From positions 1 to 64,000 of the forward strand of contig NZ_BOMG01000040.1 in the NCBI RefSeq assembly GCF_016862075.1: DNA of 64,000 bases, read 5' to 3'. Below, one piece after another: positions 23,992 to 31,800 of this stretch; position 1 is the stretch's first letter; each line of letters opens with the position of its first letter. This DNA is from Actinoplanes couchii. GTDB taxonomy: Bacteria > Actinomycetota > Actinomycetes > Mycobacteriales > Micromonosporaceae. Under the pieces are notes generated by a model, which had not been told where the DNA came from, made no database searches, and saw only the letters and a list, made by a program, of their open reading frames with translations. Made by a program: the position numbers and the translations under genes.

Positions 23992-25364
23992 CGATCACCG
24001 TGCTCAACCCGGCGACGCTGAAAACCGTAGATGTCGTGAAAAACAACGACATCTCGGACGCAACGAAAGCCGTCGACGCCGCCGCAGCAGCGTTCAAGAG
24101 CTGGAAGAAGACCCCACCCCGCCGCCGCTCGGAGATCCTGCACCGGGCCTACGAGCTGATGATCCGGGACCGCGCGGAACTGGCGGAACTGATCACCCGG
24201 GAGAACGGCAAATCCCTCTCCGACGCGACGGGCGAGGTCACGTACGCCGCCGAGTTCTTCCGCTGGTTCGCCGAAGAGGCGGTCCGCCCCGGCGGCGACT
24301 TCGGCGAGTCCCCGGCCGGCGGCACCCGCACCCTGGTCACGCACCGCCCGGTCGGGGTGGCCGCCCTGGTCACGCCGTGGAACTTCCCGGCCGCCATGAT
24401 CACCCGCAAGATCGGCCCGGCGCTGGCCGCGGGCTGCACCACGGTGGTCAAGCCGGCCGTGGAGACCCCGCTGACCGCGCTGGCCATCGAGAAACTGCTG
24501 ACCGAGGCGGGCCTGCCGGACGGCGTGGTCACCGTGGTGCCGACGACCGACTCGGTGGGTGTGGTCGGCGCCTGGCTGGACGACCCCCGGGTCCGCAAGA
24601 TCTCCTTCACCGGCAGCACCCCGGTCGGCCGGGTGCTGCTGCGGCACGCCGCGGACCGGGTGGTGAACTCGTCGATGGAACTGGGCGGGAACGCGCCGTT
24701 CGTGGTCGCCGACGACGCCGACCTGGACGCGGCGGTGGCCGGCGCGATGATCGCCAAGTTCCGCAACGGCGGTCAGGCGTGCACCGCGGCGAACCGGTTC
24801 TACGTGCACGTGGACGTCGTCGGCGAGTTCGTGGCCCGGTTCGGCGCCGAGGTCGAGAAGCTGACCGTCGGCCCGGCCGCCGACGGCGCGGCGATCGGCC
24901 CGCTGATCAGCGAGGCCGCCCTGAAGCGGGTGACCGCGAGTGTGGACGAGGCGGTCGCCGCCGGGGCCCGGATCAGCCACCGGGCGCCGGTTCCGGAGGC
25001 GGCCGGCTGGTTCTACCCGCCGACCGTGCTGGTGGACGTGCCGTCGGACGCGCCGATCCTGGCCGAGGAGATCTTCGGGCCGGTCGCCGCGATCACCACC
25101 TGGTCGACCGACGAGGAGCTGCTCGAACTGGTCAACGAGAGCGAGTACGGGCTGGCCGCGTACGTCTTCTCCGGCGACCTGCTGCGCGCGCTGCGTCTCG
25201 GCGAGGCGATCGACGCCGGCATGGTCGGTGTCAACCGTGGCCTGGTGTCCGACCCGTCGGCGCCGTTCGGCGGGGTCAAGCAGAGCGGCCTGGGCCGGGA
25301 GGGCGCCCGCGAGGGCCTGCGCGAGTTCCAGGAGACCCAGTACCTCAGCGTCGACTGGCCCTAG
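23988..25364 (+). CDS. gabD: Succinate-semialdehyde dehydrogenase
   Basis: A 458-residue aldehyde dehydrogenase superfamily enzyme oxidising succinate semialdehyde to succinate with NAD(P)+. Motifs: TPWNFPAAMITRKIGPALAA (oxyanion Asn), FTGSTPVGR (cofactor), MELGGNAPFVVADDAD (catalytic Glu), NGGQACTAANRFYV (catalytic Cys) and EEIFGPVAAI. It is coupled to gabT by an ATGA overlap and lies downstream of a divergent LysR regulator. The pair would let the organism use GABA, which is abundant in plant tissue and exudates. Confidence 0.93.
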   Translation: MTITVLNPATLKTVDVVKNNDISDATKAVDAAAAAFKSWKKTPPRRRSEILHRAYELMIRDRAELAELITRENGKSLSDATGEVTYAAEFFRWFAEEAVRPGGDFGESPAGGTRTLVTHRPVGVAALVTPWNFPAAMITRKIGPALAAGCTTVVKPAVETPLTALAIEKLLTEAGLPDGVVTVVPTTDSVGVVGAWLDDPRVRKISFTGSTPVGRVLLRHAADRVVNSSMELGGNAPFVVADDADLDAAVAGAMIAKFRNGGQACTAANRFYVHVDVVGEFVARFGAEVEKLTVGPAADGAAIGPLISEAALKRVTASVDEAVAAGARISHRAPVPEAAGWFYPPTVLVDVPSDAPILAEEIFGPVAAITTWSTDEELLELVNESEYGLAAYVFSGDLLRALRLGEAIDAGMVGVNRGLVSDPSAPFGGVKQSGLGREGAREGLREFQETQYLSVDWP

Positions 25365-25482
25365 CCGATCCGGGGTGGGTTGTGGTGCGCGAGACACCGC
25401 GACCCGCCCCGGCGGTATTGCCCCGGACGGCGAATCGGATAGCGTTGTTACCGATTGGTACGGGGATCTGGAGCGCAACGAC

Positions 25483-26247
25483 ATGACACGCTACGTCGCG
25501 ATCGGCGACAGTTTCACCGAAGGCCTCGGCGACACCCAGCCGGACGGCACCGAGCGCGGCTGGGCCGACCTGGTCGCCGCCGGCCTGGCCGTCTCGCTGG
25601 CGGCGAAGGGCGAGACGGTGGAGTATGCGAACCTCGCCATCCGCGGCCGCCTGCTGGCCCCGATCGTCAACGATCAGCTGGAGCGGGCGCTGGCGCTCGA
25701 CCCGAAACCGACGATGATCTCGTTCAACGGCGGCGGCAACGACATGCTCCGCCGCGGCGTCACCATCGCCCACCTGGTCGACCTGACCGAGCAGGGGCTG
25801 CGCCGGATCGGCGACGCGGGTGTGCACGCGGTGGTCCTGAGCGGCGCCGACCCGTCCGATCACATCCCGTTCGGCAGCACGTTCCGCCGTCGCGGCGAGG
25901 AGCTGACCGAGGCGGTCGCGGCGATCCTGCCGAAATACGACAACGTCACGTTCGTCGACTGCTTCCGCGACCGCGAGCTGCGCCGCCACGACTACTGGTC
26001 CCCCGACCGCCTGCACCTGAACGCCAACGGCCACCGCCGCGTCGCCAGCCTGGTCCTGGCCGGCCTGGGCCACGAGACCGCGGCCCACGTGCTGGACCCG
26101 TCCGGCCCCAAGTCGTTCCGCCTGGCAGCCGAGGCCCGCTATTACGGCACCCATGTGCTCCCGTGGATCAACCGCCGCCTGCGGGGCCGTTCCTCGGGTG
26201 ACAACCGCGACCCCAAGTTCGCGACCTGGACGCCGATAACCGCATAA
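25483..26247 (+). CDS. SGNH/GDSL-family hydrolase
   Basis: A 254-residue esterase/lipase-like protein from ATG 25483. The SGNH blocks are visible: block I AIGDSFTEGLGD (nucleophile Ser), block II around NLAIRGR, block III ISFNGGGND (Asn) and block V YWSPDRLHLNANGH (Asp and His). It has no signal peptide and so is probably cytoplasmic. The substrate is unknown, probably an O-acyl ester on a sugar or lipid. It is preceded by a 118-nt gap after gabD and is likely an independent unit. Confidence 0.88.
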   Translation: MTRYVAIGDSFTEGLGDTQPDGTERGWADLVAAGLAVSLAAKGETVEYANLAIRGRLLAPIVNDQLERALALDPKPTMISFNGGGNDMLRRGVTIAHLVDLTEQGLRRIGDAGVHAVVLSGADPSDHIPFGSTFRRRGEELTEAVAAILPKYDNVTFVDCFRDRELRRHDYWSPDRLHLNANGHRRVASLVLAGLGHETAAHVLDPSGPKSFRLAAEARYYGTHVLPWINRRLRGRSSGDNRDPKFATWTPITA

Positions 26248-26450
26248 ACCTTTTTTCGGTACGCCACTCATCAGCCCCGCTCCGACCGCGCGAGCCAGGC
26301 GGTACTCCGGACCGACCCGCGTCCGCCGGGCCGGATGCGGTGGTTCCGGGCCCGGGGCGCCGTGAGATTTCCGAGTCCGATTCCCGAACCAACGGTCGAG
26401 ATCCCGCATCACACCGGGTAGATGTCTTCTTCCCGGTGAAAGGAAACCTG

Positions 26451-27152
26451 ATGCGGGTCTTGCCTCTGGCGTTGACGGTTCTGGCTCTGACCGCCTGCAC
26501 GCCCACACCGGAACGCCTGAGCGGGGAGGCAAAACCGGCGGGCATCACTCCCACGACCACCGCCGTGTCGTCGTCAACGGCCCCGGCACCGTCCGCCACG
26601 ACTCCGGCATCCGCACCACCGGCGTCGTCACGGCCCCCGTCACCGCCCCCGTCATCGGCGCCGCCACGTTCAGCAGATCCCGTAGAGTCCACTGTCGCCA
26701 GCGTGATCCGCCGGACCGACTGGATGAACGTGACCATCGAGAACGTCGACTTCCAGGACCTGGGCGACCTGAGGTTCCGCAACGGCCAGGCGAAGTCCGG
26801 CGCGACGACGTGCACGATGCTGCCGTTCGACACCCAGCCGGCCTACGGCGAGTACCTGGCCGAGGAGCCGGCGAACAGCCCCGCCACCGAGGACGCCCTG
26901 ATCGTGATCGAATGCGGCGCAGCCCCGGCGACCCAGGCGCTGATCCCGGTGCAACTGAGCCACGACGGCAAGGCCCGCCACGCCACCGGCCACATCGAGG
27001 CCGACCCGCCCACCAGCCCCGCGAACCGCATGCTGTTCCGCTCGTACAAGATCGTCGACGGAGCGATCAGAGCCGTGGTGCAGCGGACCGACGGCGACAC
27101 CGAGACCCGCCGCTACCTGTTCGCCGGCGGAACCCGCTGGGAAGAGGCCTGA
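26451..27152 (+). CDS. Predicted lipoprotein with Pro/Ser/Thr-rich linker
   Basis: A 233-residue protein from ATG 26451, with AAAGGAAA upstream. Residues 1-17 form a lipoprotein signal with lipobox LTAC. Residues ~30-75 are a Pro/Ser/Thr/Ala-rich spacer typical of surface lipoproteins. The remaining ~155 residues form a small globular domain of unknown function (WMNVTIENVDFQDLGDLRF, DALIVIECGAAP) with a pair of cysteines that may bond. The stop codon lies within the first copy of a 43-bp tandem repeat. It is anchored outside the membrane; no function is proposed. Confidence 0.78.
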   Translation: MRVLPLALTVLALTACTPTPERLSGEAKPAGITPTTTAVSSSTAPAPSATTPASAPPASSRPPSPPPSSAPPRSADPVESTVASVIRRTDWMNVTIENVDFQDLGDLRFRNGQAKSGATTCTMLPFDTQPAYGEYLAEEPANSPATEDALIVIECGAAPATQALIPVQLSHDGKARHATGHIEADPPTSPANRMLFRSYKIVDGAIRAVVQRTDGDTETRRYLFAGGTRWEEA

Positions 27153-27202
27153 CCCCGGGCTGTTCGCCGGCGGGATCCGCGGGACGAGGCCTGGCCCCGG
27201 GC
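27117..27202. repeat. 43-bp imperfect tandem repeat across a stop codon
   Basis: Copy 1 (27117-27159) holds the last codons and TGA of the lipoprotein gene. Copy 2 (27160-27202) follows directly with a handful of substitutions. In copy 2 the equivalent of the stop is TGG. The duplication leaves the protein unchanged but duplicates the 3' coding end. Confidence 0.75.
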
Positions 27203-27240
27203 CCGGGGCAGCGGCCCCGGTCCCGGCGGTGGCGATGCGG

Positions 27241-28197
27241 TCAGCGCAGTTCGGGGAGGACCTTGGTGCCGAACGTCTCGATGAACGGGAGCAGGTCCTG
27301 GCCCACGTGGTGCAGGTAGATCCGTTCGAAGCCGAGGTCGTCGTAGCCGCGCAGCCACGCCACGTGCTGTTCCAGGTCGGCGGAGATGTTCACGACCTTG
27401 GCCACCTGGTCGACCGTCACGTTCTCGGAGACGACGTCGAACTCCTCGGCGGTGGCCAGGTCCCAGCAGACCGGCGGCACGAAGATGTTGCTGCGCCACT
27501 GGTCGTGGGCGATCGACTCGGCCTCGTGCTGGGTGGGCGCCCAGCTCAGGTGCACCTGCAGATTGATCGGGCCGCGACCGCCGGCGTCCCGGTAGGCGGC
27601 GATCATCTCGCGCAGGTGCTCCTCGGGCGCGTTCACCGTGACCAGCCCGTCGGCCCATTCGGCGGCGGCGCGGGCGGTCTTCACGCTGACCGCGGCGCCG
27701 ATCAGCGGGGGCGCGACCGCCGGGCGGGTCCACACCCGGGCCCGGTCCACGGTGACCAGGCCGTCGCGGGACACCTCCCGGCCGTCGAGGAGTTCCCGGA
27801 TCACGCCGACCGACTCGATCAGCCGCGCGTCGCGGACCTCCTTGCGCGGCCACTTGCCGCCGGTGATGTGCTCGTTGCTGAACTCGCCGGAGCCGAGCGC
27901 GGCCCAGAACCGCCCCGGGTACATGCTGCCCAGGGTGCCGATCGCCTGCGCGATGATCGCCGGGTGGTACCGCTGACCGGGCGCGTTCACCACCCCGAAC
28001 GACAGGTTGGTCGCCTGGAGTGCGGCACCCAGCCAGGACCAGGCGAACCCGGACTGGCCCTGGCGGGTGCTCCACGGCGAGAAGTGGTCGGAGCACATCG
28101 CGGCGTCGAACCCGGCGCGCTCGGCGGCGATCACCGCGTCCAGAAGCGCGCCGGGCGGGATCTGTTCATGGGAGGCGTGGATGCCGTACTCGGTCAT
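27241..28197 (-). CDS. LLM-class F420-dependent oxidoreductase (TIGR03885-like)
   Basis: A 318-residue luciferase-like TIM-barrel oxidoreductase from ATG 28197. Family signs: EYGIHASHEQIPPGALLDAV at the N-terminus, AAMCSDHFSPWS near residue 45, GVVNAPGQRYHPAIIAQA and FWAALGSGE (the SGE loop typical of F420 users). It likely transfers hydride with coenzyme F420 on an unknown substrate. The gene is 20 nt downstream of the copper monooxygenase gene on the same strand, so the two may be co-transcribed, though no metabolic link is evident. Confidence 0.85.
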   Translation of the reverse strand: MTEYGIHASHEQIPPGALLDAVIAAERAGFDAAMCSDHFSPWSTRQGQSGFAWSWLGAALQATNLSFGVVNAPGQRYHPAIIAQAIGTLGSMYPGRFWAALGSGEFSNEHITGGKWPRKEVRDARLIESVGVIRELLDGREVSRDGLVTVDRARVWTRPAVAPPLIGAAVSVKTARAAAEWADGLVTVNAPEEHLREMIAAYRDAGGRGPINLQVHLSWAPTQHEAESIAHDQWRSNIFVPPVCWDLATAEEFDVVSENVTVDQVAKVVNISADLEQHVAWLRGYDDLGFERIYLHHVGQDLLPFIETFGTKVLPELR

Positions 28198-28217
28198 GCA
28201 CCGTCCCATACCCACTT

Positions 28218-29375
28218 TTACTCCGGTGCCACGACCAGGATGCCGAGGCACATCTCGTCGCTGGTGCCCTCGCCCCACACGACGTACCGCGACGGGAGCT
28301 GTTTGAGCTGCGGCAACTGCTTGCGCAGGGTCGCGTCGTGGGTGCAGGTGACGCGGACGTTGTCACCCTTGGTGATCTTGACCGGTGTGGCCAGCGGGGT
28401 GAGCGCCTGCTCGTCGAAGCTGTACTGCGGCACGTCGAGCAGCGTCTGCGCGCTCGCCGTGCCCGGGTTCAGCTCCATCTTGATCGCCCGGCCCAGCAGG
28501 TGCATGTGACCGGCCGCCATGTAGACCGTGCCGCCCTGGTCGATCGGCTGGTCACAGCTCTGGGTGGTGCCCGGTTTCGGCGCGCCGCCGTTGTTGCACC
28601 ACGCGTTGAGCTGGTTCACCTGCTCCTCGGACGGGGCGCCGAACCGCTTCTTCACGTCGGCGACCGCGGCCGTCCGGTCACACAGCGGCCCGCTGCCACC
28701 CGGCTCGCACGGCAGCTCGACCGGCGCCATCACCAGGCCGGTCTCCAACGGTTTGAGGGCGGCCGAGTCAGACAGCCGCATCTGCATGCCGGAGGCGTCC
28801 GAACCGGCCGCGCCGTCACCGGCGCCGAGCAGGTTGTAGTGCACCTGCATGACCAGTTTGGACCCGGGCGGCATGGTGAACCCGAAGCCGGCCGGCATCA
28901 GGGTCTCGCCGGCGCCGGGCGCCCAGTGCGCCACCCAGGCGGTCTGGCCCTGCACGCCGCTGTCGCCGAAGCAGGTCCAGCCCTCGCCCTCGGACTTGGC
29001 GTCGACCTTCGCGGCCTCGCCGGCCTGTGCCGGGTCGAGCCGGTAGAAGATCGCGTGGTGCACCAGCGCCGCGTTCTGCGGTTTGAAGCTGCTGCCGGTC
29101 AGGAAGGCCTGCTTGGTCAGTTTCGGGTCGACGAGGAAACAGCGGTACTCGTCGGTGCCGCCGTTCGGGGCCTTCGGTGTGTACGGCGTGGACAGACCGA
29201 CGTCGACGAACCGCTCCCCGTCACGTAACGGTGTCGGCGGCGGTGCCGAACCGCTGTGGGTGGTGTGTGCGTTGTTCGTGTCCGGCGCGGCGTCCGGTTC
29301 GGACTGCGAACCGCACGCCGCGAGCAGCATTACCGCGGCCAGGGCGGCGGCGGTGGCGGGACGGGTGAATCTCAT
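28218..29375 (-). CDS. Copper type II monooxygenase-like lipoprotein (PHM/DBH fold)
   Basis: A 385-residue exported lipoprotein from ATG 29375, with GGGGAGG upstream and lipobox LAAC at residue ~21. The body resembles the two-domain copper type II, ascorbate-dependent monooxygenase fold (peptidylglycine and dopamine monooxygenases). The first domain has ALVHHAIFYRLD (His-His copper motif) and VMQVHYNLLG. The second has AAGHMHLLGRAIKME (HxH copper site) and a late VTCTHDA. Several cysteine pairs fit disulfides. Bacterial members are poorly studied; they hydroxylate unknown extracellular substrates or only bind copper. The ligand set appears complete. Confidence 0.8.
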   Translation of the reverse strand: MRFTRPATAAALAAVMLLAACGSQSEPDAAPDTNNAHTTHSGSAPPPTPLRDGERFVDVGLSTPYTPKAPNGGTDEYRCFLVDPKLTKQAFLTGSSFKPQNAALVHHAIFYRLDPAQAGEAAKVDAKSEGEGWTCFGDSGVQGQTAWVAHWAPGAGETLMPAGFGFTMPPGSKLVMQVHYNLLGAGDGAAGSDASGMQMRLSDSAALKPLETGLVMAPVELPCEPGGSGPLCDRTAAVADVKKRFGAPSEEQVNQLNAWCNNGGAPKPGTTQSCDQPIDQGGTVYMAAGHMHLLGRAIKMELNPGTASAQTLLDVPQYSFDEQALTPLATPVKITKGDNVRVTCTHDATLRKQLPQLKQLPSRYVVWGEGTSDEMCLGILVVAPE

Positions 29376-29487
29376 GACGGCCTCCCCAGATGAGAATGGC
29401 CTTAATCCTGCCGTCCGCCACCGGCCCCGCATATCTGTAGTAACCCGGACGGGGGCCCATGAATCGATCATCAGGGTCGATTAAGGG

Positions 29488-29964
29488 TCAGGATCCCGAC
29501 GGAGCGGTTGTGGTCGGTTCCTGAGCGGGCAACTCCACGGCGGGCTCGGCCGGCGCGGTCATCGCCGGGCCGGGCGCGGGCTCGGAGATCTCGGTGTTCA
29601 TCGCGAAGGCCGCGAAGAGACAGAACAGCACCACCACGCCGGCGACGGCCAGCGCGCCGGCGATGATCCAGACCGTCTTCGGGTTGCGCCCGGGCGGAGC
29701 GGCGACCGGCGGCGGAACGGTCACCCGGGGCAGGTCGGTCTGGGTGTCGGCGGCCGCGACGATGCTCTCCGGGTCGCCGAGCCGGTCCAGGATGGTCCGG
29801 ATCGACGCCTCGCTGTCCACCTCCGACTCGGAGCGGGCGATCTCGATGTGCTCGCGCAGATCGTTGACCAGTTCCTCACGCCGCGCGGCCGGCAGCCGGA
29901 TCGCGGCCTGGTCGACCCGTGCCAGGTACACCGCGATCAGGTGATCGGTCTCGGTCATCATCAT
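29488..29964 (-). CDS. HAAS-domain membrane protein partnered with PadR
   Basis: A 158-residue protein. Residues ~3-70 form a HAAS/DUF1700-like signalling domain (DHLIAVYLARVDQAAIRLP then REELVNDLREHIEIARSE and LDRLGDPESIVAAAD). One transmembrane helix follows (~97-118, WIIAGALAVAGVVVLFCLF), then a Pro/Thr-rich extracellular tail. The ATG at 29964 overlaps the PadR stop (ATGA). HAAS proteins are commonly encoded right after PadR regulators and are thought to act in the same signalling circuit. Function beyond this is unknown. Confidence 0.8.
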   Translation of the reverse strand: MMMTETDHLIAVYLARVDQAAIRLPAARREELVNDLREHIEIARSESEVDSEASIRTILDRLGDPESIVAAADTQTDLPRVTVPPPVAAPPGRNPKTVWIIAGALAVAGVVVLFCLFAAFAMNTEISEPAPGPAMTAPAEPAVELPAQEPTTTAPSGS

Positions 29965-30299
29965 TTCTCCGTTCCCAGGATGCGGTCGACGCCGCCGCGA
30001 AAGGTGACCCACTCGGTGCGGAAGTGGGTGAGAGCCGCCTCGCCGTCCGGAGTCAGGGTGTAGTAGCGCCGGGGTGGCCCGGCCGGTGCCTCGCGCCAGG
30101 TGGTGGCGATCCGGCCGTTGCGCCGCAGACGGGAGAGCAGGGGGTACATCGTCCCCTCGCTGGTGGTCATGCCGAGGCCGGCGCTCAGTTGCTGGACCAG
30201 CTCGACGCCGTAGAGCTCGCGCTTGTCGAGAAGCGCGAGCACGCAGTACTCGATGGTGCCCCGGCGCAGGGCCGTGGTCAGTGCCGCTTCGTCACTCAC
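29961..30299 (-). CDS. PadR-family transcriptional regulator
   Basis: A 112-residue PadR winged-helix regulator from GTG 30299. Signature: LRRGTIEYCVLALLDKRELY then GVELVQQLSAGLGM, TTSEGTMYPLLSRLRRNGRI and PPRRYYTLTPDGEAAL. It belongs to the short PadR-s1 class without the C-terminal dimerisation domain. It is coupled to a HAAS membrane protein. A perfect inverted repeat sits 10-30 nt upstream of the start, so autorepression is likely. The effector is unknown. Confidence 0.9.
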   Translation of the reverse strand: MSDEAALTTALRRGTIEYCVLALLDKRELYGVELVQQLSAGLGMTTSEGTMYPLLSRLRRNGRIATTWREAPAGPPRRYYTLTPDGEAALTHFRTEWVTFRGGVDRILGTEK

Positions 30300-30308
30300 G
30301 CCGACAAG

Positions 30309-30329
30309 GTACCTTGCGCCGCAAGGTAC
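30309..30329. promoter_or_regulatory. Inverted-repeat operator upstream of padR
   Basis: Perfect arms GTACCTTGC and GCAAGGTAC (9 bp each) are separated by GCC, immediately upstream of the padR start. A third half-site (CAAGGTAC at 30305-30312) overlaps the left arm. Size and position fit a PadR dimer site that overlaps the promoter. Confidence 0.6.
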
Positions 30330-30343
30330 GAGCAACAAAGGGG

Positions 30344-30622
30344 ACGACGTGGAACGTGGCGTCGGCCTTCTCGGTTGTCGTGCTGATCGGGTCGATCCGC
30401 AGCAGGTAGTTGTATAGTGCCGCAGGTACCGGGTCTGGTCGTAGTACGACTGGAGCCGCTTCAGCACCGCCGACGTGCCCCTCTTGGCCAGCACCCGGGC
30501 CTCCTCGGCAGCGGTCAGGTTCAGGATCGACCCGTGCCGCTTGGTGGTGGCGCCCAGATTCGTCGATCGCACCGGCATGTACCCGCGGCCGGTCGCGTAC
30601 TGGTCGACCCACAGGTGCTACT
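30344..30622 (-). pseudogene. Rearranged partial copy of the GH43-AbfB gene 3' region
   Basis: Read on the minus strand, this is nearly identical to parts of 39265-39860 (MPVRSTNLGA, TTKRHGSILNLTAAEE, TSAVLKRLQSY, QTRYLRHY, TTTEKADATF). Relative to that gene it lacks 42 bp (after CTGGGCG, where CTGGGC is repeated) and about 282 bp (between two GACCCGGTAC repeats, 39487 and 39769). It also has a 2-nt insertion after RYLRHY that shifts the frame. It has no start, no signal peptide and no catalytic domain. It is a duplicated, decayed fragment. Confidence 0.85.
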
Positions 30623-30738
30623 GAGATTGCAAAAGCATGAGCCCTTCGCGACAGTGCCGGGGCGGTTCACGCGGCGATGTCTCTGACCTTCTTCGGCGGT
30701 GAGGGTCTTTCGGCACTGATGACCACAACCCGGAGTTC

Positions 30739-30942
30739 GTGCGGGAGCCGGAGCTGCCCGCCGGTTATGAATCCTCTTCGCCGGGCTCTGACACGGCGAG
30801 CTTGGTGACGCTCGCCAACATCGGGTTGGTGGGTGTGCCGCTGGCCTACACCACGTCGAAGTCCATCCTCGTCACACCGGTCGCGACCGCGTTGGCGATC
30901 GTGGCCGCCATCGCCCACATCTTGAGCCGGCGGCGCCGCTGA
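30739..30942 (+). CDS. Possible small membrane protein
   Basis: A 67-residue frame from GTG 30739 with GGAG just upstream. It has an acidic N-terminus, two hydrophobic segments (VTLANIGLVGVPLAYTT, VTPVATALAIVAAIAHIL) and a basic end (SRRRR). It lies in a patch of remnants, and codon bias is only moderate. It may be a real small protein or a fragment. No function. Confidence 0.35.
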   Translation: MREPELPAGYESSSPGSDTASLVTLANIGLVGVPLAYTTSKSILVTPVATALAIVAAIAHILSRRRR

Positions 30943-31194
30943 AAAAGTTCTGGGCGTGCTTTGCACGCCTGGACCTGCTAGCACGGTCTTGTAGCGAACA
31001 ACGGCTGCGGAGAACCGGCCGGGGCATCACGTGACCACCTTCATCCGGTGGCCGATGCTCGGCCCGGTTGTCCAGGGCCTTTGACAATCAAAGGTTGGGC
31101 CCGACCAGGGCTGCGAGAAAAGGAGACCCCGATGAAACAGCAAGAAACCCCGCTCCTACCGCCGGGGCGGAGTAGACCACAGACAGGAGCCCCA

Positions 31195-31798
31195 CATGAT
31201 GTTCCAGCACCGCCGCCTGTGGCAACCGGGGTTTGATCCCGGCCGCCTCGTCCGGATCGGGTTCCCCGACGGCCAGGCCGAAGGCCGCGACCGCGTGCGG
31301 CGGCAGCCCCAACTCGTCGGCGACCTCCTCGGGATGGTTCCGGACGGCGCCGACGAAGACCGTGCCGAGCCCCAGCGACTCCGCCGCGACCACGGCGTTC
31401 TGTGCTGCCAGGGCGGTGTCGACGAATCCGATGACGGTGGTCTCCAGATAGTCGGCGCCGTCCACCACGGTGTCGTGCCGCCCGGTCAGTCGGCAGGCCC
31501 GGCCCAGGTCGGCGATTCAGACCAGGAACAGTGGCGCCCGGGCGACGAACTCCTGGTTCCCGGCCAGTTTCGCCAGCCGCCGTTTGCGCTCCGGATCCCG
31601 GACCGCGACGACACTCCACGCCTGCAGATTGGACGAGGCCGGCGCGGACTGGGCGGCCGCGACAAGCGTGGTCAGCTCCGCCCCGGTGACCTCGCGCGGG
31701 CCGAATCGGCGGACCGACCGGTGCGCGAACTGCACCGCCAACACATCGTTGACCAGGGCGCCGGCTTCCGGATCGCCGTACCGTGCGGTGATCGACAT
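31195..31798 (-). pseudogene. Nitroreductase-like NADPH oxidoreductase, interrupted by an in-frame stop
   Basis: The N-terminal part from ATG 31798 reads as an NfsA/FRP-like flavin oxidoreductase: FAHRSVRRFGPREVTGAELT, AAQSAPASSNLQAWSVVAVR, then APLFLV and a TGA at 31517-31519. In the same frame the gene continues: IADLGRACRLTG, then LETTVIGFVDTALAAQNAVV, AAESLGLGTVFVGAVRNHPE and GIKPRLPQAAVL. Homologues usually have Trp where the TGA stands, so a single G-to-A change explains it. After about 31195 the sequence no longer resembles the family, so the C-terminus is also lost. The aldo/keto reductase gene lies 2 nt upstream in the same direction. Confidence 0.8.
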
Positions 31799-31800
31799 GG

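Noticed and set aside
23889..25484. 531-codon minus-strand open frame opposite gabD
   Set aside because: Antisense to an intact aldehyde dehydrogenase; composition typical of a shadow frame.
31078..31094. Attachment site or terminator (CCTTTGA-CAA-TCAAAGG)
   Set aside because: An isolated 7-bp-arm dyad in debris, with no integrase, tRNA gene or direct repeat nearby.
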